This document shows positions 8,425 to 17,964 of a stretch of 61,571 bases of DNA, piece by piece. A program made the translations under genes and the position numbers. The first letter of the stretch is position 1, and the number at the start of each line of letters is the position of its first letter. The notes beneath the pieces are model-generated. The model ran no database searches. It saw nothing but the letters and a program-made list of their open reading frames with translations, and was not told where the DNA came from. Source of the DNA: an uncultured Eubacteriales bacterium (lineage in GTDB: Bacteria; Bacillota; Clostridia; Monoglobales; Monoglobaceae); NCBI GenBank assembly GCA_905198865.1, contig CAJKEB010000006.1:1-61571 (forward strand), given 5' to 3'.

Positions 8425-8676
8425 ATGGGTTACAGGTTTTTTGAGAATAAAGAATGTGAATATTATCCTTGTCACAAAGCGGAACAGATTAATTGTCTGT
8501 TCTGCTTTTGTCCTCTATATGGGTTTGACGACTGCGGCGGCAATTCTAAAATAATACACAGCAGTGATGGAGATAAGTGCAAGGACTGTTCCGACTGTGT
8601 GCTTCCGCATATACCCGATATAGGATATGAGCATGTTATAAATCGTCTAACTAAAGAGAAACGAAAAAATATATAG
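8425..8676 (+). CDS. Cysteine-rich small domain protein
   Basis: An 83-residue protein with ten cysteines, beginning MGYRFFENKECEYYPCHK and continuing with CLFCFCPLY, CGG and a late CKDCSDCVLPH. This is the pattern of the cysteine-rich small domain family (PF04071), presumed metal-binding and often found near cobalamin or methyl-transfer genes. It begins 2 bp after the jag stop with an AAGGA site, so it is translated from the same message. Function is unknown. Confidence 0.8.
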   Translation: MGYRFFENKECEYYPCHKAEQINCLFCFCPLYGFDDCGGNSKIIHSSDGDKCKDCSDCVLPHIPDIGYEHVINRLTKEKRKNI

Positions 8677-8712
8677 GACAAAAGAGATTAATTTTTGATT
8701 GGAGATATAGAT

Positions 8713-9912
8713 ATGAGTGAACACTTAAGCCTTGACGAGGTCAGGGCGCTTGATAAAAAATATTATATGAACACCTTCGGCGATAGAATTCCGCTGTGCT
8801 TTGTCAGCGGTGACGGAATTGAGCTTACGGCAACGGACGGCAGGGTATATAAGGATTACTTTGCAGGTATCGCCGTAACCTCACTGGGGTATAATCATAA
8901 GCGAATGACTGAGGAGCTGTGCGAGCAGGTTAAGGATCTGATACATACATCAAGCGTGTATTACGTTGAAAACCAGGCGAAACTGGCGCAAATGCTTGTT
9001 GAAAACTCCTGTGCTGACAGAGCGTTTTTCTGCAGCACGGGTGCTGAGGCAAATGAAGGCGCAATCAAGCTTGCCAAAAAATATCAGGTAGAGAAAGGCT
9101 GCAAAAACAAGATTGAGTTTGTCACGCTTAAAAACTCTTTCCACGGCAGAACACTCGCAACGGTTGCCGCGACCGGTCAGCCGAAGTATCAGGCTCCGTA
9201 TGCGCCGCTTATCGAAAAGTTTGTACATGTAGAGAGAAATAATATTGAAGAACTTAAATCTGCGGTCAGCGAAAATACGGCAGGGATCATTCTTGAGCTT
9301 ATACAAGGCGAGAGCGGTGTTCATCCGCTGAGCCGTGAGTTTGTGAATATGGCGGTGGAGCTCTGCCGAAAGTATGATATAGCCCTGATTATTGACGAGG
9401 TACAGACCGGCATCGGCAGAACGGGCAGGCTGTTCGCTCATGAGCTGTATGAAATCGAGCCGGACATCTTCACTATGGCGAAAGGCCTGGGTGGCGGCGT
9501 ACCGATTGGCGCGATTTGTGCCAATGAGAAGTTCGCATCCGCATTTAAGCCGGGCGACCACGGCACCACCTTCGGCGGAAATCCGCTGTCGACAAGAGCC
9601 GGACTTGTAGTGCTTGACGAGCTTTTAAACAACGGAGTTCTTGAAAACGCCGAAGCAGTCGGAACATATCTCATGGACAGACTGAATGAGCTTAAGACAA
9701 AGAAGGATATAATCAAAGAAGTCCGCGGCGCGTGTCTTATCTGCGGTGTTGAATTCAGTGAGCCGATTGGCAGAGAGGTTACCGCAAGGCTGCGTGACAA
9801 TGGTATACTTGTCGGATCAGTGGGCGACAGTACGCTACGTATTGTTCCGCCGCTTATCGTAACAAAGGACGATATAGATATTTTGGTTAATAAACTTGAG
9901 GAGGTATTATAA
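8713..9912 (+). CDS. argD: Acetylornithine aminotransferase
   Basis: A 399-residue PLP-dependent class III aminotransferase of arginine synthesis, converting N-acetylglutamate semialdehyde to N-acetylornithine. Seen: the cofactor phosphate-binding STGAEANEGA at about 109-117, IIDEVQTGIGRTG with the pyridine-binding Asp228, and AKGLGGGVPIGA with the Schiff-base Lys257. The ATG at 8713 is preferred over the in-frame TTG at 8695 because GGAGA lies at 8701-8705. It is followed 3 bp later by argF. Other omega-amino acid substrates cannot be excluded, but the argF neighbour supports ArgD. Confidence 0.93.
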   Translation: MSEHLSLDEVRALDKKYYMNTFGDRIPLCFVSGDGIELTATDGRVYKDYFAGIAVTSLGYNHKRMTEELCEQVKDLIHTSSVYYVENQAKLAQMLVENSCADRAFFCSTGAEANEGAIKLAKKYQVEKGCKNKIEFVTLKNSFHGRTLATVAATGQPKYQAPYAPLIEKFVHVERNNIEELKSAVSENTAGIILELIQGESGVHPLSREFVNMAVELCRKYDIALIIDEVQTGIGRTGRLFAHELYEIEPDIFTMAKGLGGGVPIGAICANEKFASAFKPGDHGTTFGGNPLSTRAGLVVLDELLNNGVLENAEAVGTYLMDRLNELKTKKDIIKEVRGACLICGVEFSEPIGREVTARLRDNGILVGSVGDSTLRIVPPLIVTKDDIDILVNKLEEVL

Positions 9913-9915
9913 AAT

Positions 9916-10845
9916 ATGAAACATTTTATCAGCTTGCATGATGTTACACACGAGGAATTTTCACAGCTCCTGTCGCTCGCGGCAAAGCTTAAGGGCGAGC
10001 AGAAGCAGGGAATTGAGCATCATATCTTAAAGGGAAAGACCTTGGGTATGATATTCTCAAAATCTTCAACCAGAACGCGTGTCTCGTTTGAGGTAGGAAT
10101 GTATCAGCTCGGCGGTCACGCTTTGTTCCTGAGCTCAAATGATATTCAGCTCGGCAGGGGTGAGACAATATATGATACAGCAAATGTAATGAGCCGTTTT
10201 GTTGACGGTATTATGATAAGAACCTTTGACCACCAGGACGTGCTTGATTTGGCAAAGTACGGTTCAATTCCGATTATCAACGGATTGACAGACTTGCTTC
10301 ACCCATGTCAGGCTCTTGCGGACTTGCTGACTGTTCAGGAGCACAAGGGCAGACTACGCGGCCTTAAGCTCGCTTATATAGGCGACGGAAATAATGTCGC
10401 ACATTCCCTGCTCTATGCCTGCGCAAAGGCCGGAATGGATATAAGTGTCGGTTCGCCCAAGGGCTATGAGTGTGATCCGGAGATTGTTGCAAATGCAAAA
10501 GAGGACGCAAAGGTTCTGGGAAGTCAGGTAATCCTTACAAACGATCCTGTGGAGGCGATAAAGGACGCGGATATTGTTTATACCGACACATGGGCAAGTA
10601 TGGGTCAGGAGGCGGAGAAAGCCGAGCGCGCAAAGATTTTCAAGGATTATCAGGTTAACAAAGAATTGTTCTCATATTCCAAGACTGACAGTATTTTCAT
10701 GCACTGTCTCCCGGCATACAGGGGCTATGAGGTTACAGAAGATGTAATCGACAGTGAGCGCAGCGTTATATTTGACGAAGCCGAAAACAGACTGCATGCT
10801 CAAAAAGCTGTTATGGCAATGCTTATGGTAGGTGATAATAAGTAA
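9916..10845 (+). CDS. argF: Ornithine carbamoyltransferase
   Basis: A 309-residue cytosolic enzyme making citrulline from ornithine and carbamoyl phosphate. Seen: the carbamoyl phosphate loop SSTRTR at about 50-55, HPCQALADL near residue 133, and the ornithine-binding HCLPAYRGYEV near residue 258. It is translated directly after argD, and its stop overlaps the next start in a TAATG arrangement. No argB, argC or argJ is in the window, so only part of the pathway is clustered here. A catabolic (ArcB) role is less likely given argD. Confidence 0.95.
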   Translation: MKHFISLHDVTHEEFSQLLSLAAKLKGEQKQGIEHHILKGKTLGMIFSKSSTRTRVSFEVGMYQLGGHALFLSSNDIQLGRGETIYDTANVMSRFVDGIMIRTFDHQDVLDLAKYGSIPIINGLTDLLHPCQALADLLTVQEHKGRLRGLKLAYIGDGNNVAHSLLYACAKAGMDISVGSPKGYECDPEIVANAKEDAKVLGSQVILTNDPVEAIKDADIVYTDTWASMGQEAEKAERAKIFKDYQVNKELFSYSKTDSIFMHCLPAYRGYEVTEDVIDSERSVIFDEAENRLHAQKAVMAMLMVGDNK

Positions 10846-11351
10846 TGGATAAGTTATATGCTTTTGAGGTAAAAAGAGCGTCAGAAGAGGACATTCCTGC
10901 AATAATCAAGATAACAAAAGACGCCTTTTTAAAGTATTGTGAAATGGCAGGTATTGACTATGATATAGAGGCATTGCAGGAAACCTATGACGATGTAAAG
11001 CATGACATAGAGACAAAAGAGGTATACGTTGTGTTTATCGACGACGAGCCTATCGGAGCGGTTAGAATTGAGCTGCTTAAAAATCATGAGGCATATCTCA
11101 GCCGTTTTGCCGTAAAATCGAGCCTGAGAAACAACGGTATAGGCAAAATCCTTATGAGTGTTGTAGATAAGGTCATGAAGGAAAATGACGTGCATATACT
11201 TCGACTTCACACGGGATCGCATGTTACTCCTCTCATAAGATTTTACTATGGCAGAGGGTTCTATATCAAATCGGTTGAAAACAGCCGCGGCTATCCGAGA
11301 GCCGAACTGGTGAAGGACTATACAAAAGTAAATAAGTTTTCTTTGAATTAG
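10845..11351 (+). CDS. GNAT family N-acetyltransferase
   Basis: A 168-residue acetyltransferase. Seen: an N-terminal KRASEEDIPAIIKITKDAF beta-alpha unit, a central AYLSRFAVKSSLRNNGIGK segment matching the acetyl-CoA pyrophosphate loop (R/Q-x-x-G-x-G/A, here RNNGIG), and a C-terminal FYYGRGFYIKS. Its ATG overlaps the argF stop (TAATG), so the genes are translationally coupled. The acceptor is not predictable; the position after argD-argF raises, but does not prove, an amino-acid-related substrate. Confidence 0.85.
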   Translation: MDKLYAFEVKRASEEDIPAIIKITKDAFLKYCEMAGIDYDIEALQETYDDVKHDIETKEVYVVFIDDEPIGAVRIELLKNHEAYLSRFAVKSSLRNNGIGKILMSVVDKVMKENDVHILRLHTGSHVTPLIRFYYGRGFYIKSVENSRGYPRAELVKDYTKVNKFSLN

Positions 11352-11380
11352 TATATATTAAGAGCCTGAGAGGTGTTTTG

Positions 11381-12736
11381 ATGAAGATAAGGGAATTGTT
11401 TGAAGTGAATCACGGCGGTCGGAATATTTCGGTCAGCGGCTGGGTCAGAACTGCCAGAATGTCTAAAAACTTTGGGTTTATTGAACTGAATGACGGTTCC
11501 TGCTTCAAAAATATGCAGGTGGTTATTGAGAAAGAAAGACTTGAAAACTATGCCGAGATTTCAAAACTGAATGTGGGCGCCGCGCTCACAGTAAGCGGAA
11601 TTCTTGAAGAAACACCTCAGGCAAAGCAGCCGTTTGAACTAAAGGCTGAAAAGGTGGTTGTCGAGGGGGCAAGTTCTCCTTCATATCCGCTTCAGAAAAA
11701 GCGCCATTCCTTTGAATTTTTGAGAACAATACCGCATCTGAGGCCGAGGACAAATGCACTTTCGGCAACGTTCAGAGTGCGGTCAATGCTGGCACAGGCA
11801 ATTCATAAGTATTTTGCGGACAGGGGCTTTGTGTATGTTCATACGCCCATAATCACAGGAAGCGACTGCGAGGGTGCAGGCGAGATGTTTAAGGTTACAA
11901 CGCTCGATTTGGGCGGCGGGCAAAAGCCGGAGGAGGACTTTTTCGGCCGTCCGGTATCGCTAACCGTAAGCGGTCAGCTTGAAGGCGAGGAATTCGCTAT
12001 GGCGTTCGGGGATATTTATACTTTTGGCCCTACGTTTCGTGCCGAGAACTCGAATACAACACGACATGCCGCAGAGTTCTGGATGATTGAGCCTGAAATG
12101 GCTTTTGCAGAGCTTGATGATGACATGGATCTGGCGGAGGATATGCTTAAATATCTTATTAATTATGTTTTGGATAACGCCAAGGATGAGATAAGCTTTT
12201 TTAACAGCTTTGTGGATAAAGGTCTGCTCGACAGGCTGACGCATGTGGCACAGAGCGATTTTGGCAGGGTTACGTATACCGAGGCAGTGGATAAGCTGCT
12301 GAAGTCGGGCAAGGAGTTTGAATACCCCGTTTCCTGGGGTATGGATCTTCAGACTGAGCATGAACGTTATCTTACTGAGGAGATATACAAGCGGCCTGTG
12401 TTTGTGACCGACTATCCCAAGGAGATAAAGGCATTCTATATGCGGCTTAACGATGATAACAAAACTGTGGCTGCGGTTGATTGCCTTGTTCCGGGCATAG
12501 GCGAGATAATCGGAGGAAGTCAGCGAGAGGAAAGACTGGACGTGCTTCAAAGCCGTATGGCAGAACTCGGACTCAGTGAGGAGGATTATTCACGCTATCT
12601 TGATTTGCGCCGCTACGGCGGGTGTAAACATTCCGGCTTTGGTCTGGGCTTTGAAAGGCTGGTTATGTACGTGACGGGCATGACAAATATACGCGACGTT
12701 CTGCCGTACCCCAGAACCGTGAACAGCCTTGTATAG
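11381..12736 (+). CDS. asnS: Asparaginyl-tRNA synthetase
   Basis: A 451-residue class IIb aminoacyl-tRNA synthetase charging tRNA-Asn. Seen: an N-terminal OB-fold anticodon-binding domain (VSGWVRTARMSKNFGFIELNDG), motif 2 around FRAENSNTTRHAAEFWMIEPE, which fits AsnRS rather than AspRS, and motif 3 HSGFGLGFERLVMYVTG near the C-terminus. The ATG at 11381 is chosen over the in-frame TTG 3 bp upstream, with GAGAGGTG just before. No T-box leader fits in the 29-bp gap after the GNAT gene, so it is probably read from the arg operon or a nearby promoter. Confidence 0.96.
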   Translation: MKIRELFEVNHGGRNISVSGWVRTARMSKNFGFIELNDGSCFKNMQVVIEKERLENYAEISKLNVGAALTVSGILEETPQAKQPFELKAEKVVVEGASSPSYPLQKKRHSFEFLRTIPHLRPRTNALSATFRVRSMLAQAIHKYFADRGFVYVHTPIITGSDCEGAGEMFKVTTLDLGGGQKPEEDFFGRPVSLTVSGQLEGEEFAMAFGDIYTFGPTFRAENSNTTRHAAEFWMIEPEMAFAELDDDMDLAEDMLKYLINYVLDNAKDEISFFNSFVDKGLLDRLTHVAQSDFGRVTYTEAVDKLLKSGKEFEYPVSWGMDLQTEHERYLTEEIYKRPVFVTDYPKEIKAFYMRLNDDNKTVAAVDCLVPGIGEIIGGSQREERLDVLQSRMAELGLSEEDYSRYLDLRRYGGCKHSGFGLGFERLVMYVTGMTNIRDVLPYPRTVNSLV

Positions 12737-12778
12737 TTTTATTTGGATAATATGCTGATATGAAGGAGTAGTAATATT

Positions 12779-13528
12779 ATGGGTTTGATAGGAAAGACTC
12801 TGCTTTTAATTTTTTTAGTAATAATCATTGTAAAGCGCGCGTCAATTGTTGCGCTGTTTGCAAAGTATAAGTACAGTAAGGGTGATTATTACGGAGCGTT
12901 AAAGATTTTTAACGTTGCCGATAAGGTAGGAAATTTGGGCGTAGGCGACAAGATTCTGTATGGTTATAACTGTCTGCGCTGCGGTGAGCTTGAAAAGGCA
13001 AAAAAAGCGTTTGATATAGCGTACATGATTACAAAGCCGGAAACAGCCGACCGTTTCAGAGTTCGTTCGCTCCAGGCGCTGCTTGCGTGGAAGCAGGACG
13101 ATTTGGAAACCGCAATCGAATATCTCGAAGAGGTTTATAGCGCAGACTTCAAAAATACGAACTTGTATCAGAATTTGGGTATCATGTATAATTTAAGCGG
13201 CGATTATGAAAAGGCGCTTGAGTTCAACAAAGAGGCATATGAGTATAACAGCGATGATAATATAATCGTCGATAATCTTGCCGATACATATTCGCTGATG
13301 GGCAATTATGAAGAAGCAGAAAAAGTTTATGTCGATTTGGTAAATCGTGATCCCGAACCGAGATTTCCCGAGGCGTTTTACGGCTACGGCGAAGTTTTGA
13401 TTAAGCTCGGAAAGAGAGAAGAAGGCATAGAGATGATAGAAAAGTCGCTCACAAAGCCGTTTTCGTTCCTCAGCTTAAGACCAAAGGAAGAAATTGAAGC
13501 AATGCTTGAAAGTTATAAGAATGATTAA
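12779..13528 (+). CDS. Membrane-anchored TPR repeat protein
   Basis: A 249-residue protein with one N-terminal membrane segment (TLLLIFLVIIIVKRASIVALF) followed by tetratricopeptide repeats. Clear repeat helices include GDYYGALKIFN, GELEKAKKAF, DDLETAIEYLEEVY, GDYEKALEFNKEAYEYN and GNYEEAEKVYVDLV. It is probably a scaffold at the inner face of the membrane. The partner is unknown. AAGGAG precedes the ATG, and a strong bidirectional terminator follows the stop. Confidence 0.85.
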   Translation: MGLIGKTLLLIFLVIIIVKRASIVALFAKYKYSKGDYYGALKIFNVADKVGNLGVGDKILYGYNCLRCGELEKAKKAFDIAYMITKPETADRFRVRSLQALLAWKQDDLETAIEYLEEVYSADFKNTNLYQNLGIMYNLSGDYEKALEFNKEAYEYNSDDNIIVDNLADTYSLMGNYEEAEKVYVDLVNRDPEPRFPEAFYGYGEVLIKLGKREEGIEMIEKSLTKPFSFLSLRPKEEIEAMLESYKND

Positions 13529-13543
13529 TATTGATATAATAAA

Positions 13544-13575
13544 CAGCCCGTGTTTCAAAAGCGAAACACGGGCTG
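13544..13575. terminator. Bidirectional intrinsic terminator
   Basis: A perfect 13-bp inverted repeat (13544-13556 / 13563-13575) with a 6-nt loop, lying between the convergent TPR and PL11 genes. Confidence 0.85.
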
Positions 13576-13592
13576 TATTTATGCTTTATTAA

Positions 13593-16500
13593 TTAATTGC
13601 TTAATTTATAACTCGTTGCCAGAGGAACAATGTCACTCATTGAATTCCATACATAAGCTATTACCAAATCAGAATCTGAATATGTAATCGGTACATATAC
13701 ATCTCCGCTTTCACCGGTCGGGATACTTGCGTCCTCAATTCCGATATTCTTTAGCATACCTGAAGCGCTGTCATATGCTGCAACAATTACTTTTGCGGGT
13801 TCGGCGCCGGTGTCTGAATTATTGGTCAGGTTCACGTTAACGCCGTCCACAGATGGCAGTACGCTGTTGATTGTGTACGGATTATTATCATTTGCTTTAA
13901 ATTCAGCTTTTACCACTGTATTCTCGGCAGGCATTTTAAATGTGTAATATCCTGCCTTGCCGTCAACTGCGGTTACCTGTGCATTTGTATCTGTTGTTAC
14001 GGTCACATCATCTGTCTGATTAGCTGCGACAGCCTTCACTGTGACTGTATCTCCCTCCTTGAACGACAGCGTATCAACTATTTGTTCGGTTGTCGTCAGC
14101 GCTGTTGTGTTCTCAGGGTTAAACGTAATAGCATAGAACGCTGTATTTGAATCACTGTAGATCTTAACAGCTTCATTTGCTGAAACATTTGCCGAAAGAA
14201 CAGGCAGAGAACCGTTTGCTGCCTCTGAACTTGTGTCAGGCAGAGTCATAGTACCCTTGGTTGAACTGCCTTGTACGATATATAATTTAGCCGATGCGCT
14301 TCCGCTTCCGCTTCTTGCGTATACGTTTACAATACCGTCTGAATCAGGGGTGAATGTAAAGTAGTAATTCGAGGTGCTGCCCGCCGTCTGCGTCTTTATC
14401 ATTCTATATCCGTTGTAGCCGTCAATAAAGGTCTTTGGGCTTGATTGGTTTGCATTATTTGCAATCTTATCGGAGGCGCTTGTTATATCTGTTACGTATG
14501 TAAGACCGTTCACGTTTTTAATTGATGTGTTTATTAAGCAGTATCTGCCCTCTGTTGTACCTGCGGGGAACAAAGCCGTATTAACAGTTCCGTCAGAATT
14601 AACAAACGGTTCAGCGCCGAAATTCCATTCTACAACGTTGTCCACCAATCCTACCTCGCCTTCACCGCTCTTTGAAACAGTAACATCGTACTTCTTTATC
14701 GGTGTAGGAGCCGGTGTTGCCGTGCCGATAGAGTTGTTGATGCAGTCCGAATAGTATAAAACGTCTTTGAGTGTCGGAGCCCAGGTTACATTTCCGGACG
14801 CGGTCGAGCCGATAGTAACTTTTGAAAAGTTGGTTACGTTTATCGGAATATCGGTTATAACATATCCGTTTGCGCCCGCTTCATCAGTTAATGTCAAGTC
14901 AACGGTTTTGGCTTTAAAGTCAACGCTGAACTTAATTGCCCATGTTGAGGCACTGCGAGCCGTAATATTCGGCGCGCCTATCATATTTCCGGTGGATACG
15001 TTTGTCTTAGATTTTGAGCCTGTGTAATACTGAACCTGCTGTGCGCCGGACTCTAAGTATTCCTGGCTTAAGCCTATCAGAATATTGCCGTTTATGTCGA
15101 GCAGCTTTATCTCGTGCGTATAAGCACGGCCGGTCCAGCTCCAATCACCGTTTGAGCCCTTCTGACCGCCTGTGCCGTAGGTCATTTCAAACTCCATATT
15201 GCCGTCCGCAGAGGTGTCAAAGGTCGCACCGAAGGATCTTCCGCCGTCAGTGCTGTTTTGACTAAACGTCCACGTACCGCCGGAGAACGAAAGTGCTGCG
15301 CCGTCTCCGCCGGAATAGGTGAATTTTGAACCATCAGCATCCTTGGTGCTGTCGTATTCGTACTGAACAGGCTCTATCTCAATGCTTTCGACTGTTCCGG
15401 CTTCGGGAACTGAGAGCGTTCCGGTCTTTGTTATATACTTGTGGCAGGAAACTGTGTAGCTGTTTTGTCCGGAACGCAGTTTTACGGTTACATTACCGTT
15501 TTCGTCAGTCACTGCTGTCTGACCTTCGATTACAACCGTTGCTCCGCTGACCGGGGAGCCGTCTGAGACTACAGTTATTGTGCTGTCCGGAAGTGTTTCT
15601 AAGATTATAGTTTGTTCAGTTGGATCCACGCCATCGGCATGTACAACTGTTCCGCTCGCTATCTTATAGCCGGCCTGATCTACCGTATACGCATATGTAC
15701 CGGGATTAACTCTGAACGAAACTACACCATCGCTGTCGGTGGGCTTTTCAGTGTCGCCGAGCTTGACATAAATACCGGAAACCGGATTGCCGTCTGCGGT
15801 AACTGTCAGTCTTATTTCGGGCTTTAAGGTAACCGTCTCTATATTCGGCTGTTCGTAAGCGGTTTTATCTTCACCGATATAATAGCTCGTGTGAGGCGGT
15901 GAGTTGTATCCTGTGTTCTGCCATGCTATAGCGCAGCGATACTGGCTGTCGTGCATGAACGTGGTAAGCTTATGCTCGGTTGGGATAAGCGATGTGTATA
16001 CGCGCAGCGCACTGTCATCGCTAGTTCTGAATATAAGCTCTTCGCGCCAGTCACCGAACAAATCAGCCTGCAAACAGGAATTTTGCTTTGAGTCATTATT
16101 ATAAGTTACACCTGAGAAGCCCAAAATTCTGCCGAACGAGCCTAAATTGCCGTCAGTATCTGCTTCTTCATAATCATACCACTTCTGTATTCTGCACTTG
16201 TCATAGTGTTCGCGATAGAAATCGCCGTCCCAGTATATGGGGAAATTTGGGTATGACTGACCGTTATCAAACAGAACATTGTTGTTTACAACTGTGCCGC
16301 CGAGTGTACGGACATTGGTTCCTGAGTCCCATGCCAGAACTCCGTATTTAGCACTGAAATTAGCCATAACGCCTCTGCCGTCATCACCGGTCGCTACCTG
16401 CATCCATTCCAGTGTTCCGTCGGCGTTTATTAAGCATCTGCCCCAGTTTGGATGATCCTCGTTAACCTTAAAGACTTCCTGCGCACCATCGTTATCAAAG

Positions 16501-17795
16501 TCGGAAACATGAAGCGCGTCACCGTGACCGAGTTTAACGTCTTTATAATATACCGACCACATCAGGCTGCCGTCATCATCTATTGCTGCGGCGCCGTATA
16601 TTATCTCGTCTTTGCCGTCGTTGTCCAGATCAGCAACGGATAACTGGTGATTACCCTGTGCCGCAAAGCCGCTGTTGCCGCTGTCTAAGCTGTCCAGCTT
16701 CCAGCGCTTTGTAAGGTTTACTCCGTCCCAGTCATACGCAACCGCAACAGATCTTGCGTAGTAACCGCGGCAGAATATCATACTGGGGTGTACTCCGTCA
16801 AGGTATGCTGTTCCGGCAAGATATCTTTCAGACCTGTTATATTTGCTATCGCCCCAACTTCCTGTACTTTGCAGTGGGTCATATTCTATTGTCTGCATAG
16901 CTTCGCCTGTTTCACCGTTGAATATAGTGAGAAATTCCGGTCCGCCCGCAATATGTCCGCTTGAGTTTACATACGATGTAGAGTTGTCGGTAGCTTTTAT
17001 AGCATCGGTATTTCCGGCATCGGATACATACTTGCCTTTGCCGTCGATTGAACCGGGAGCGGTTTTCATTGCGACCTCAGCCTTGCCGTCTCCGTCATAG
17101 TCATACACCTGGAATTGTGTATAATGCGCGCCGGCGCGGATATTCCTGCCCAAATCAATTCTCCAGAGAAACGTACCGTCATATTCATAGCAGTCAATAT
17201 AAACATTTCCGGTTACACCGCTGCTGGCGTTATCTTTTGAATTGCTTGGATTCCATTTCAAAATAATCTCATATTCGCCGTCACCGTCTACATCGCCTAC
17301 TGACGCATCGTTCGGACTGTATGTATAGCTGCTGCCGGCCGGCGGAATTTGAAGCGGTATATCAAAGTAGGCATACGGCGACGTTTTCCACGACGAATCC
17401 ATATATCCCGTAAGCTGCATCATAGGCTCGCTCTGTGCACCTTCAATGCCGTTTATTACCGGGGCAACTGTGTACTCGTCACCGGCGGTTCCTGTTGCAT
17501 CGGTGTAGTTTGTGTTATCTAATTCAGTTACAAGCCGTCCTCCGTTTTTGTAAATATTAAAGGTTGTGTCCATCGGCTCGGTTCCGAGCAGACGCCAGCT
17601 TAAATACATACCGCCCGATGGGTTTGTTGCCGCAAAGCCGCCGCGGTTTAAATATTCCATCTGCCGCGGTTCGTTTGTTGCCGTAGAAATTATCGGCTCA
17701 CTCGTATCTGCGTTGCCTGCAGCAAGAGCCGGCAGTGTGCAGATAACCATTACAAGCGCCAGAGTCATGCTTAATAATTTTGATTTTAGTCTCAT
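13593..17795 (-). CDS. Secreted multidomain rhamnogalacturonan lyase, PL11-like
   Basis: A 1400-residue secreted protein. A signal peptide (residues 1-25, ending LPALAAG) is followed by a rhamnogalacturonan lyase family 11 catalytic region at about 40-630. Its hallmarks are MEYLNRGGFAA, repeated calcium-binding blade motifs (GDVDGDGEYEI, YDYDGDGKAEVAM, DLDNDGKDEI, DFDNDGAQEV) and LFGDWREELIFRT. PL11 enzymes cleave the rhamnose-galacturonate backbone of pectin. Next come two carboxypeptidase-regulatory-like beta domains (about 635-775), a jelly-roll region possibly binding sugar, and further beta domains. The last ~95 residues resemble the C-terminus of the protein ending at 58869. No SLH domain or sorting motif is seen. 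GGAGG precedes the start. Confidence 0.88.
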   Translation of the reverse strand: MRLKSKLLSMTLALVMVICTLPALAAGNADTSEPIISTATNEPRQMEYLNRGGFAATNPSGGMYLSWRLLGTEPMDTTFNIYKNGGRLVTELDNTNYTDATGTAGDEYTVAPVINGIEGAQSEPMMQLTGYMDSSWKTSPYAYFDIPLQIPPAGSSYTYSPNDASVGDVDGDGEYEIILKWNPSNSKDNASSGVTGNVYIDCYEYDGTFLWRIDLGRNIRAGAHYTQFQVYDYDGDGKAEVAMKTAPGSIDGKGKYVSDAGNTDAIKATDNSTSYVNSSGHIAGGPEFLTIFNGETGEAMQTIEYDPLQSTGSWGDSKYNRSERYLAGTAYLDGVHPSMIFCRGYYARSVAVAYDWDGVNLTKRWKLDSLDSGNSGFAAQGNHQLSVADLDNDGKDEIIYGAAAIDDDGSLMWSVYYKDVKLGHGDALHVSDFDNDGAQEVFKVNEDHPNWGRCLINADGTLEWMQVATGDDGRGVMANFSAKYGVLAWDSGTNVRTLGGTVVNNNVLFDNGQSYPNFPIYWDGDFYREHYDKCRIQKWYDYEEADTDGNLGSFGRILGFSGVTYNNDSKQNSCLQADLFGDWREELIFRTSDDSALRVYTSLIPTEHKLTTFMHDSQYRCAIAWQNTGYNSPPHTSYYIGEDKTAYEQPNIETVTLKPEIRLTVTADGNPVSGIYVKLGDTEKPTDSDGVVSFRVNPGTYAYTVDQAGYKIASGTVVHADGVDPTEQTIILETLPDSTITVVSDGSPVSGATVVIEGQTAVTDENGNVTVKLRSGQNSYTVSCHKYITKTGTLSVPEAGTVESIEIEPVQYEYDSTKDADGSKFTYSGGDGAALSFSGGTWTFSQNSTDGGRSFGATFDTSADGNMEFEMTYGTGGQKGSNGDWSWTGRAYTHEIKLLDINGNILIGLSQEYLESGAQQVQYYTGSKSKTNVSTGNMIGAPNITARSASTWAIKFSVDFKAKTVDLTLTDEAGANGYVITDIPINVTNFSKVTIGSTASGNVTWAPTLKDVLYYSDCINNSIGTATPAPTPIKKYDVTVSKSGEGEVGLVDNVVEWNFGAEPFVNSDGTVNTALFPAGTTEGRYCLINTSIKNVNGLTYVTDITSASDKIANNANQSSPKTFIDGYNGYRMIKTQTAGSTSNYYFTFTPDSDGIVNVYARSGSGSASAKLYIVQGSSTKGTMTLPDTSSEAANGSLPVLSANVSANEAVKIYSDSNTAFYAITFNPENTTALTTTEQIVDTLSFKEGDTVTVKAVAANQTDDVTVTTDTNAQVTAVDGKAGYYTFKMPAENTVVKAEFKANDNNPYTINSVLPSVDGVNVNLTNNSDTGAEPAKVIVAAYDSASGMLKNIGIEDASIPTGESGDVYVPITYSDSDLVIAYVWNSMSDIVPLATSYKLSN

Positions 17796-17964
17796 TTTCT
17801 AATCCTCCTTGTGCTGAGTGATAAAGATTATTATTTCAAGTATATCATGAAATGCTCAAGCTTTCAGCATAATTTATCGGCAATTTATACTGAAAATTTG
17901 CGGTTTTATAAAAATTTGCATATTAAATTTCACGAAATCAATGTGTAATAAATTAATATATTAA

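Noticed and set aside
8950..9561. 203-codon antisense frame opposite argD
   Set aside because: It lies wholly inside argD, whose motifs are all intact, and has no ribosome binding site or recognisable domain. Similar long antisense frames (11960-12550, 22998-23669, 57879-58589) are rejected for the same reason.
11352..11380. T-box leader before asnS
   Set aside because: Only 29 bp separate it from the previous gene.
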